Position numbers and translations under genes: made by a program. Positions 49,475 through 57,505 of a DNA stretch of 57,505 bases are shown piece by piece; the first letter of the stretch is position 1; every line of letters begins with the position of its first letter. The DNA comes from Bacillus sp. ZZV12-4809. GTDB taxonomy: Bacteria; Bacillota; Bacilli; Bacillales; Cytobacillaceae. The notes under the pieces are model-generated. The model saw only the letters and a list, made by a program, of their open reading frames with translations. It did not search any database and was not told where the DNA came from. Location: positions 1 through 57,505 of the forward strand of contig NZ_VCRN01000029.1 in NCBI RefSeq assembly GCF_009849585.1. Direction: 5' to 3'.

Positions 49475-50890
49475 ATGAAGCATCTACAGATCCACGCAAA
49501 GAAAATACCATATACATATAACCATTTTTTCCGTACATACCGCTCGCTGTCCGAGGGATTGCCGCATCATGTTTTGCTGGAAAGCGGACGGGGCGGCAGA
49601 TACAGTATTGCAGCTCTTGAGCCGGATGCCATTTTAACAGGCAAAAATTCAAAACTTGAAATTGCTGCAGACGGCGAAAAACAGGTGCTTGAAGGCAACC
49701 CCCTTCACCTGATGCAGGAATGGCTGAACCAATATAAAGCAGATAAGCTTGAAGAACTTCCTGACTTTCAGGGAGGTGCAATTGGGTTCATCAGCTATGA
49801 TTATGCACGCTATATCGAAAAGCTTCCAAATGAAGCACGGGATGATCTGCAAATACCTGATATCCACTTTTACATTTATAAAGAATGCTTTGTCTTTGAT
49901 CATGAAACTGAAATGCTATGGCTTATTCTCTTATATGAAAAAGGGGAGGAGCATTCCATTGAGGAACGGGCAGAGAATTGGGAGCAGAGATGGAAGAAGG
50001 ATAGCGGAGAGCCTTCTGAGGCAGCGGGATGCAATGAGCCAGAACATGCACTTGGTGTATCCATGAATGAAGAAGAATTCCAGTCTGCTGTCCGGAGTGT
50101 ACAGGACTATATTTCACAGGGAGATGTCTTTCAGGTGAATCTCTCGGTACGCCAAAGCCGCCCGATTCATATCCAGGCTATGGATGTATACGAGCAGCTG
50201 AGAGTGTTGAACCCTTCTCCGTACATGGGGTATTTCCACACGCCAGCCTACCAGCTTGTGAGCGCATCGCCGGAATTGCTGATTAAGAAAAAAGGAAACA
50301 CCGTCAGCACGAGGCCAATTGCCGGGACAAGATCCCGTGGGAAGGATCATGAGGAGGACCTCAAGCTCGCCAATGAACTGATTGAAAATGAGAAGGAGCG
50401 TGCAGAGCATGTAATGCTGGTGGACCTGGAGAGAAATGATTTGGGAAGAGTCTCCAAATATGGGACTGTTGAAGTGGATGAGTTCATGGTCATTGAAAAA
50501 TACTCTCATGTGATGCATATCGTTTCCAATGTAAAGGGAGAGCTTGCTGACGGCAAGAATGCAGTTGATATTATTGATGCTGTATTTCCCGGGGGAACGA
50601 TCACAGGTGCTCCTAAGGTGAGGACCATGGAGATCATTGAAGAGCTTGAACCGGTCACAAGGGGACCATACACCGGCTCTCTTGGCTGGATCAATTTCAG
50701 CGGCGACCTGGAACTGAATATAATTATCCGCACCATGCTTGTTAAAGATGGACAGGCTCATGTGCAGGCAGGGGCAGGCATTGTCATAGACTCCAATCCG
50801 AAAAATGAATACAAAGAGTCGCTGAAGAAGGCGATTGCTCTATGGAAAGCAAAAGAACTCGCAGAACAGGCAAAAGGGGATCAGCTATGA
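49475..50890 (+). CDS. pabB: Aminodeoxychorismate synthase component I
   Basis: PabB aminates chorismate to 4-amino-4-deoxychorismate for folate synthesis. The 471-residue protein has the anthranilate synthase I-like fold with [32 protein letters not shown] and [24 protein letters not shown] precedes the ATG. It is the first gene of the folate operon and overlaps pabA by 4 nt (ATGA). Confidence 0.97.
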   Translation: MKHLQIHAKKIPYTYNHFFRTYRSLSEGLPHHVLLESGRGGRYSIAALEPDAILTGKNSKLEIAADGEKQVLEGNPLHLMQEWLNQYKADKLEELPDFQGGAIGFISYDYARYIEKLPNEARDDLQIPDIHFYIYKECFVFDHETEMLWLILLYEKGEEHSIEERAENWEQRWKKDSGEPSEAAGCNEPEHALGVSMNEEEFQSAVRSVQDYISQGDVFQVNLSVRQSRPIHIQAMDVYEQLRVLNPSPYMGYFHTPAYQLVSASPELLIKKKGNTVSTRPIAGTRSRGKDHEEDLKLANELIENEKERAEHVMLVDLERNDLGRVSKYGTVEVDEFMVIEKYSHVMHIVSNVKGELADGKNAVDIIDAVFPGGTITGAPKVRTMEIIEELEPVTRGPYTGSLGWINFSGDLELNIIIRTMLVKDGQAHVQAGAGIVIDSNPKNEYKESLKKAIALWKAKELAEQAKGDQL

Positions 50891-51480
50891 TTTATATGAT
50901 CGATAATTACGATTCTTTTACGTATAATCTCGTGCAGTATCTCGGTGAATTAGGAGAAGAGCTGGTTGTCAAAAGAAACGATGAAACATCGATTCATGAA
51001 ATAGGCAGTAGGCAGCCGAAGTTCCTGATGATCTCGCCGGGGCCGTGCAGTCCGAATGAAGCAGGCATCAGCCTGAAAGCCATTGAAGCTTTTGCAGGCA
51101 AAATCCCGGTCTTTGGCGTTTGTCTGGGACATCAGTCGATTGCTCAAGTATTCGGAGGCGATGTGGTGCAGGCAGAGCGCCTGATGCATGGAAAAACCTC
51201 TGACATTTTTCATGATGGGAAGACCATATTTAAAGACCTGCCCAATCCTTTTCCAGCTACCCGCTACCATTCGCTGATTGTTAAAAAGGAGTCACTGCCG
51301 GATTGTCTTGAGGTTTCGGCATGGACAGCCGAGGGAGAGATTATGGCCATTCGCCATAAAGACCTGCCTGTAGAGGGTGTCCAATTCCATCCGGAATCTA
51401 TTATGACCACAGCCGGAAAGGAACTCCTCCAGAATTTTATTCAGCATTACAAAGCCTTACTGCAGGCAGAGGGGCTGTAA
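50887..51480 (+). CDS. pabA: Glutamine amidotransferase subunit for p-aminobenzoate/anthranilate
   Basis: The 197-residue class I amidotransferase has the catalytic triad C79 (FGVCLGHQS), H168 and E170 (FHPES). In Bacillus this subunit serves both PabB and TrpE, so it is called PabA or TrpG. AAGGGGATC precedes the ATG, which lies inside the pabB stop. Translational coupling is likely. Confidence 0.97.
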   Translation: MIYMIDNYDSFTYNLVQYLGELGEELVVKRNDETSIHEIGSRQPKFLMISPGPCSPNEAGISLKAIEAFAGKIPVFGVCLGHQSIAQVFGGDVVQAERLMHGKTSDIFHDGKTIFKDLPNPFPATRYHSLIVKKESLPDCLEVSAWTAEGEIMAIRHKDLPVEGVQFHPESIMTTAGKELLQNFIQHYKALLQAEGL

Positions 51481-51483
51481 ACT

Positions 51484-52353
51484 TTGTATATTTATATGAA
51501 TGGGGAAGTTGTCAGGAAAGAGGAGGCCATGATCTCTCCTTTCGATCATGGCTTTTTATATGGAATGGGGCTGTTTGAGACGTTCCGTGTCTACAATGGG
51601 CATCCCTTTTTATTGGACGACCATCTGGAGAGGCTGAATCGAAGCCTTGAAGCCATAAACATCGAAGCCAGCTTCACCCGGGAACGAGTGCTCGCTGCCC
51701 TGGAGAAGCTGCTTGAGAGAAACGGATACGATAATGCCTATATCCGAGTGAATGTGTCAGCGGGAAACGGAGAAGTTGGTCTGCAGACAACCCCTTACAC
51801 AAATCCGAATACGATTATTTTCTGCAAACCGCTTCCGTCAAGAAGCAGAAGCGCAGAAAAGCAGGCAGTGCTGCTTGAGATTCCCCGCAACACTCCTGAA
51901 GGGGCAGAACGTCTGAAGTCCCACCATTTTTTAAATAATATTCTGGCAAAAAAAGAAGCGGGGGACGATCCTGGCACGGAAGGGATCTTTTTGACCAGGG
52001 ATGGCTATCTGGCAGAAGGAATCACATCAAATTTATTCTGGATTTGTGATGGCCATCTATTTACCCCGTCTCTTCATACCGGCATACTTAACGGCATTAC
52101 TAGGAAATTTGTGATCAGGCTTGCCGGGAAGCTGGGGATGAATGTGCTGGAGGGCATGTACAGGCCGGAAGCTGTACGGAATGCGGATGAAGTTTTTGTC
52201 ACGAATTCCATCCAGGAAATTGTGCCAATTTCATCTTTTGACGGCCATTCAATGCCAGGGATATCCGGGAAGAAAACATCGGAGCTCCAGATGCACTATG
52301 AAAAGCACTGTGAACACTTATGGAGCAGGAAAGAACTACAGGAGGATTCATAA
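51484..52353 (+). CDS. pabC: Aminodeoxychorismate lyase
   Basis: PabC releases pyruvate from aminodeoxychorismate to give p-aminobenzoate. The 289-residue fold-type IV PLP protein has SPFDHGFLYGMGLFETFR, the lysine in ERLKSHHFLNN, and EGITSNLFW. TTG 51484 is chosen because AGAGGGG lies about 10 nt upstream; ATG 51496 would lose the first conserved residues. Its stop overlaps the folP start by one base. Confidence 0.94.
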   Translation: MYIYMNGEVVRKEEAMISPFDHGFLYGMGLFETFRVYNGHPFLLDDHLERLNRSLEAINIEASFTRERVLAALEKLLERNGYDNAYIRVNVSAGNGEVGLQTTPYTNPNTIIFCKPLPSRSRSAEKQAVLLEIPRNTPEGAERLKSHHFLNNILAKKEAGDDPGTEGIFLTRDGYLAEGITSNLFWICDGHLFTPSLHTGILNGITRKFVIRLAGKLGMNVLEGMYRPEAVRNADEVFVTNSIQEIVPISSFDGHSMPGISGKKTSELQMHYEKHCEHLWSRKELQEDS

Positions 52354-53189
52354 TGTCTAATACAACCATTCAGTGTGGGCCATATACGTTGGATTACGAG
52401 AAGAAAACCATTGTAATGGGAATTTTAAATGCAACGCCTGACTCTTTTTCGGATGGAGGCAAATACAGCCATCAGGATCTGGCAGTCAAGCATGCTATCG
52501 AGATGGTGGAGAACGGAGCGGATATCATCGATGTAGGAGGAGAGTCAACACGTCCGGGATTTGATCCGGTTCCTGCAGACGAAGAGCTGAAGCGTGTTCT
52601 TCCTGTGATTGAGGCAATTTCAAAAGAAGTGGATGTTCCGATTTCGATTGATACCTATAAAGCTGATGTCGCCAGGCAGGCCGTTGAAGCCGGTGCCCAT
52701 ATTATCAATGATGTGTGGGGAGCCAAAGCGGATCCTGAAATGGCATCAACAGCAGCAGAAACAGGAGTTCCGATCATCTTAATGCATAATCGCAAGAACA
52801 TGGAATACACATCCTTTTTCCGTGATGTTATGAATGACTTATACGAAAGCATTGCGCTTGTAAAGTCTGCAGGTGTAACAGACGAGAATATTATCCTTGA
52901 CCCGGGCATCGGCTTTGCCAAAGACTTGAACTATAACCTGGAAATGATGAGGGATTTGGACAAGCTGGTGGCTGTCGGGTATCCTGTGCTGCTTGGCACA
53001 TCGAAGAAGCGGATGATTGGAACCATTCTGGACCTTCCGGTTGAGGAGCGGACAGAAGGAACGGGGGCAACGGTCTGCTATGGCATTCAAAAGGGCTGCC
53101 AGATGATCCGTATCCATGATGTAAAGGAAATGAGCAGAATGGCTAGAATGATGGACGCTTTAATGGGAAAAGGTGAATACGATGGATAA
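52353..53189 (+). CDS. folP: Dihydropteroate synthase
   Basis: FolP joins p-aminobenzoate to hydroxymethyl-dihydropterin pyrophosphate, the sulfonamide-sensitive step (sul in B. subtilis). The 278-residue TIM barrel has MGILNATPDSFSDGG, DVGGESTRPG, and LDPGIGFAKD. AGGAGG precedes the ATG in a TAATG overlap with pabC. It overlaps folB by 8 nt. Confidence 0.97.
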   Translation: MSNTTIQCGPYTLDYEKKTIVMGILNATPDSFSDGGKYSHQDLAVKHAIEMVENGADIIDVGGESTRPGFDPVPADEELKRVLPVIEAISKEVDVPISIDTYKADVARQAVEAGAHIINDVWGAKADPEMASTAAETGVPIILMHNRKNMEYTSFFRDVMNDLYESIALVKSAGVTDENIILDPGIGFAKDLNYNLEMMRDLDKLVAVGYPVLLGTSKKRMIGTILDLPVEERTEGTGATVCYGIQKGCQMIRIHDVKEMSRMARMMDALMGKGEYDG

Positions 53190-53544
53190 AATATATGTGA
53201 ATAGAATGGAGTTTTATGGATACCACGGTGTTTTTCCGGAAGAAACACGCCTTGGCCAGCGCTTTGCTGTTGACCTGACTGTGGAAGCAGACCTGAAAAA
53301 GGCGGGGGAAACAGATAATCTAGATGACTCCATTAACTATGGTGAGCTGTATACAGTGTGTAAAGAGGTTGTGGAAGGAAAGCCATATAAGCTGGTTGAA
53401 GCGGTAGCAGAAAAGCTGGCAGCAGAACTTCTTTCCCGTTTCCCGCTCATACTGCAGCTGACGGTCAAAGTGATCAAGCCGGATCCGCCGATTCCCGGCC
53501 ACTATCAATCAGTAGCTGTTGAGATTACAAGAGGCAGATCATGA
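53182..53544 (+). CDS. folB: Dihydroneopterin aldolase
   Basis: FolB cleaves dihydroneopterin to hydroxymethyl-dihydropterin. The 120-residue protein has EFYGYHGVFPEE, the catalytic INYGELY and KPDPPIPGHY. ATG 53182 is preceded by AAAGGTGA 5 nt upstream; GTG 53173 is inside that site. It lies between folP and folK with overlaps on both sides. Confidence 0.97.
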   Translation: MDKIYVNRMEFYGYHGVFPEETRLGQRFAVDLTVEADLKKAGETDNLDDSINYGELYTVCKEVVEGKPYKLVEAVAEKLAAELLSRFPLILQLTVKVIKPDPPIPGHYQSVAVEITRGRS

Positions 53545-54068
53545 GGACCACTGCTTTTATTGCGCTCGGCTCGAATATCGGCAGCCGTTTTGACCACCTG
53601 AAGAAAGCAGTTGAGATGGTTGATCAGCTTCCGGAAACTGAAGTGGTAAATACTTCATCTGTTTATGAAACAGATCCGGTCGGTTATGAAGATCAGGAGC
53701 AATTTTTAAATATGGCAATCCAAATTTCTACCGGCTTAAATCCCTTTAAATTGCTGGATGCATGCCTGGATATTGAATTGAAGCTTGGGAGAAAAAGGGA
53801 AATCCATTGGGGCCCACGGACAATAGACCTTGACATTTTACTGTATAGTCACGAAAATATTGAAACAGAGAAGCTAATAGTTCCTCATCCTCGGATGCAT
53901 GAAAGAGCATTTGTCCTTGTTCCTCTTTTAGAGATTGATTCCAGCATCAGGCTTCCGAAGATGGAGCGGCCCTTAATTTCAATACTGGAAGACATACCTG
54001 ACAGAGAGGGAGTACGGATATGGAAGCAGAAAAATGGGGAAGACGTATTCGCGCTTTTCGAAAGCTAA
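53541..54068 (+). CDS. folK: Hydroxymethyl-dihydropterin pyrophosphokinase
   Basis: FolK activates hydroxymethyl-dihydropterin with ATP. The 175-residue protein has ALGSNIGSRFDHL, the conserved VYETDPVGYEDQEQFLNMA and GRKREIHWGPRTIDLDIL split over two lines of the fold. The start overlaps the folB stop (ATGA). yazB begins inside its last 49 nt. Confidence 0.97.
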   Translation: MRTTAFIALGSNIGSRFDHLKKAVEMVDQLPETEVVNTSSVYETDPVGYEDQEQFLNMAIQISTGLNPFKLLDACLDIELKLGRKREIHWGPRTIDLDILLYSHENIETEKLIVPHPRMHERAFVLVPLLEIDSSIRLPKMERPLISILEDIPDREGVRIWKQKNGEDVFALFES

Positions 54069-54235
54069 AAGGATTTACGCAGGAGGGATTTGCAAAAGAG
54101 CTGGGTGTATCGGTTTCGATTTTAGGGGAAATTGAAAGAGGAAACCGCATGCCTGCACCGGCTTTAATCGAGCAAATCGCCATGGCGCTAAAAGTGACAC
54201 AGGAAGAATTGGCTCCGAGACCGGAGCAAGATTAA
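54020..54235 (+). CDS. yazB: Xre-family HTH protein YazB
   Basis: The 71-residue protein is a single Cro/CI-type helix-turn-helix (about 7-61, RIRAFRKLKGFTQEGFAKEL). It is conserved in the folate cluster of Bacillus, and its targets are unknown. GAGAGGGAG precedes the ATG at 8 nt. It overlaps folK by 49 nt in another frame, which is unusual but conserved in the family arrangement. Confidence 0.93.
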   Translation: MEAEKWGRRIRAFRKLKGFTQEGFAKELGVSVSILGEIERGNRMPAPALIEQIAMALKVTQEELAPRPEQD

Positions 54236-54272
54236 TATATATGTTTGATCAAGTATAAAGGGAGGTGCAATG

Positions 54273-55274
54273 ATGTTTAAAATAGGTGATATCGAGCTGA
54301 AAAACCGTGTGGTACTTGCTCCGATGGCCGGAGTATGCAATTCTGCTTTCCGCCTGACTGTTAAAGAATTCGGAGCAGGGCTTGTATGTGCTGAGATGGT
54401 CAGCGACAAAGGCATTGTCTTTCAGAATGAAAGGACAATGAACATGCTTTATATTGATGAAAGAGAAAAGCCGCTAAGCCTGCAGATTTTCGGAGGCAAA
54501 AAAGAAACACTTGTAGAAGCGGCGAAATTTGTAGATCAAAATACGAATGCAGATATCATCGATATTAACATGGGCTGCCCTGTCCCTAAGATCACCAAAT
54601 GTGATGCAGGTGCCAAGTGGCTTCTGGACCCAGATAAAATCTACGAAATGGTTTCTGCTGTAACAGCTGCAGTGGAAAAGCCGGTTACCGTAAAAATGCG
54701 GATGGGCTGGGATGAAGATCACATCTACGCTGTTAAAAACGCGCAGGCAGTTGAACGCGCAGGGGGAAAAGCGGTAGCCCTCCATGGCCGTACGCGCGTC
54801 CAGCTGTATGAAGGGCAAGCGAACTGGGATATTATCCGTGAAGTAAAGCAGAGCATTAACATTCCGCTGATTGGGAACGGTGATGTGGAAACACCCCAGG
54901 ACGCCAAGCGCATGCTTGATGAAACAGGCTGTGACGGTGTGATGATCGGCCGGGCTGCGCTGGGAAACCCTTGGATGATTTACCGTACTGTTAAATACCT
55001 GGAGACCGGGGAATTAATGGGCGAGCCTTCTGTACGCGAGAAAATGGATGTGTGCATCCTTCATCTGGATCGCCTGATTGCATTGAAGAACGAGCATATA
55101 GCAGTCCGCGAAATGAGAAAGCATGCTGCGTGGTATCTGAAAGGAATCCGCGGGAATGCGAAGGTCCGCAATGGAATCAATGAATGCAATACAAGAGATG
55201 AATTGGTGACACTTCTTAATGCTCTTGCCATTGAAGCAGAAGAAAAAGAAAGAAGCCAAATACCGGCTGTTTAA
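54273..55274 (+). CDS. dusB: tRNA-dihydrouridine synthase DusB (YacF)
   Basis: DusB reduces uridines in tRNA (and in 23S rRNA in some Firmicutes) with FMN. The 333-residue TIM-barrel protein has APMAGVCNSAFR, the catalytic cysteine C102 in NMGCPVPKI, and GNGDV/GRAALGNPW for FMN binding. ATG 54273 has the better 5-nt spacing from GGAGGTG; ATG 54270 precedes it directly. Confidence 0.96.
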   Translation: MFKIGDIELKNRVVLAPMAGVCNSAFRLTVKEFGAGLVCAEMVSDKGIVFQNERTMNMLYIDEREKPLSLQIFGGKKETLVEAAKFVDQNTNADIIDINMGCPVPKITKCDAGAKWLLDPDKIYEMVSAVTAAVEKPVTVKMRMGWDEDHIYAVKNAQAVERAGGKAVALHGRTRVQLYEGQANWDIIREVKQSINIPLIGNGDVETPQDAKRMLDETGCDGVMIGRAALGNPWMIYRTVKYLETGELMGEPSVREKMDVCILHLDRLIALKNEHIAVREMRKHAAWYLKGIRGNAKVRNGINECNTRDELVTLLNALAIEAEEKERSQIPAV

Positions 55275-55286
55275 GCTGCTTAAAGT

Positions 55287-55315
55287 TTGACAGGCTGACA
55301 TTCTTTGCCTATAAT
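55287..55315 (+). promoter_or_regulatory. Consensus sigma-A promoter before lysS
   Basis: TTGACA (55287-55292) and TATAAT (55310-55315) are perfect with a 17-nt spacer. Transcription would start near 55322, only about 10 nt before a strong terminator hairpin. Confidence 0.88.
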
Positions 55316-55330
55316 ACTTTTGATAAATGG

Positions 55331-55360
55331 AAACTGCCAGTGCATGAACTGGCAGTTTTT
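55331..55360 (+). terminator. Terminator between dusB and lysS, inside the lysS leader
   Basis: AAACTGCCAGT and ACTGGCAGTTT form a perfect 11-bp stem with a 6-nt loop and TTTTT. It ends the folate-dusB operon and also lies in the leader from the promoter at 55287-55315. Confidence 0.93.
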
Positions 55361-55430
55361 ATTCTATTTAACTATTTAGGATGTCTGATTTACCATGTTT
55401 GTGTAAAATACTAGAGATATACATTTTTGA

Positions 55431-56975
<1,545 letters not shown>

Positions 56976-56990
56976 AATTCAATAAAAAAA

Positions 56991-57019
56991 GGCAGAGTAC
57001 AATGCGTACTCTGTCTTTT
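56991..57019 (+). terminator. terminator after lysS
   Basis: GGCAGAGTAC and GTACTCTGTC form a 10-bp stem (one G-U) followed by TTTTC. Confidence 0.9.
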
Positions 57020-57197
57020 CTGTTATATGGGGAGTACAAATAATGCGTTTTTCCGGGCAGAATAATGGGAATATTTTTTCTTTCGTTTTTGCGTATAAAA
57101 AAGATAAAAACATGTTGCATGTTGTCCTGTGAGGTGATATATTTATATTCGTTGCTGCAAGACAGCGACTTACGAAAAAAGATTTTAAAAAAAGTTA

Positions 57198-57226
57198 TTG
57201 ACTCAGATGATTGAATCTGATAAGAT
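57198..57226 (+). promoter_or_regulatory. rRNA operon promoter
   Basis: TTGACT (57198-57203) and TAAGAT (57221-57226) are separated by 17 nt. A boxA-like GGTCTTTGAAAACTGAA lies near 57253-57269 in the leader, consistent with antitermination of rRNA transcription. A weaker upstream pair (TTGTCC 57122, TATATT 57144) could be a second promoter. Confidence 0.82.
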
Positions 57227-57333
57227 AATAAAGTCGCTCTTGAGCGGCGGATTGGTCTTTGAAAACTGAACGAACAATACGTCAACGTTAATCATTAGTC
57301 TTTTTTGAAAAGACAATCGAGCTATATCAACTC

Positions 57334-57505
57334 TTATATGGAGAGTTTGATCCTGGCTCAGGACGAACGCTGGCGGCGTGCCTAATACATGCAAGTCGAG
57401 CGGACAGATGGGAGCTTGCTCCCTGAAGTCAGCGGCGGACGGGTGAGTAACACGTGGGCAACCTGCCTGTAAGACTGGGATAACTCCGGGAAACCGGGGC
57501 TAATA
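57334..57505 (+). rRNA. rrs: 16S ribosomal RNA (5' part, cut by window end)
   Basis: GAGAGTTTGATCCTGGCTCAG, the universal 16S 5' sequence, begins at about 57340 and is followed by the Bacillaceae helix 6 region (GACAGATGGGAGCTTGCTCC) and GACGGGTGAGTAACACGTGG. Only the first 170 or so bases are in the window. The exact 5' end is uncertain by a few bases. Confidence 0.97.

Overview
The window is a chromosomal segment of an endospore-forming member of the Bacillaceae. The gene order from the 5S rRNA to the next 16S rRNA follows the Bacillus subtilis csfB-tmk-...-lysS region almost gene for gene. The partial 16S 5' end and the style of the intergenic repeats suggest a Cytobacillus/Bacillus firmus-like species; that placement is inference. 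No prophage, insertion sequence, CRISPR array or restriction system is visible.

Layout. The end of one rRNA operon (5S) opens the window. It is followed by two families of short periodic repeats and an inverted csfB (anti-sigma-G factor Gin) with its own forespore promoter. From 1 to 8.4 kb come yaaO, tmk, darA, yaaR, holB, ricT, yabA, trmN6, yazA and rsmI (nucleotide metabolism, replication clamp loading and its control, RNA modification). At 8.4-14.3 kb abrB (minus strand, with Spo0A boxes) faces metG, yabD and yabE; a candidate small RNA or leader lies between abrB and metG. From 14.6 to 25.6 kb are rnmV-ksgA, yabG, veg, sspF, ispE, purR-ridA, spoVG, glmU-prs, ctc, pth and fin. From 26 to 36 kb are mfd, spoVT, yabM-yabN-rqcP, yabP-yabQ-divIC and yabR. 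Two tRNA genes (Met, Glu) run on the minus strand before spoIIE-yabS-yabT. From 41 to 49 kb are tilS-hprT-ftsH, coaX, hslO, yacD and cysK. From 49.4 to 57 kb are the folate cluster pabB-pabA-pabC-folP-folB-folK with yazB and dusB, then lysS. The next rRNA operon begins at about 57.2 kb.

How it works together. Housekeeping genes (dNTP, tRNA, rRNA, folate, isoprenoid, cell-wall precursor and PRPP synthesis, protein quality control) are interleaved with sporulation genes whose stage-specific promoters can be read directly: Spo0A boxes at abrB and spoIIE, a sigma-H promoter at spoVG, forespore-type promoters at csfB, fin, sspF and possibly spoVT, and a sigma-K promoter at yabG. PurR controls its own promoter through an inverted pair of PurBoxes.

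The least expected content is intergenic. There are two tandem degenerate arrays of 20 and 21 bp next to the 5S gene. A dispersed hairpin element recurs at least seven times, always in the direction of the next gene and usually ending within 3-20 nt of its ribosome binding site. There is a second, decayed copy of the abrB control region; a short promoter-hairpin-terminator unit before metG; a consensus promoter placed directly upstream of a terminator before lysS; and a codon-phased 51-bp repeat with an internal stop after ctc.
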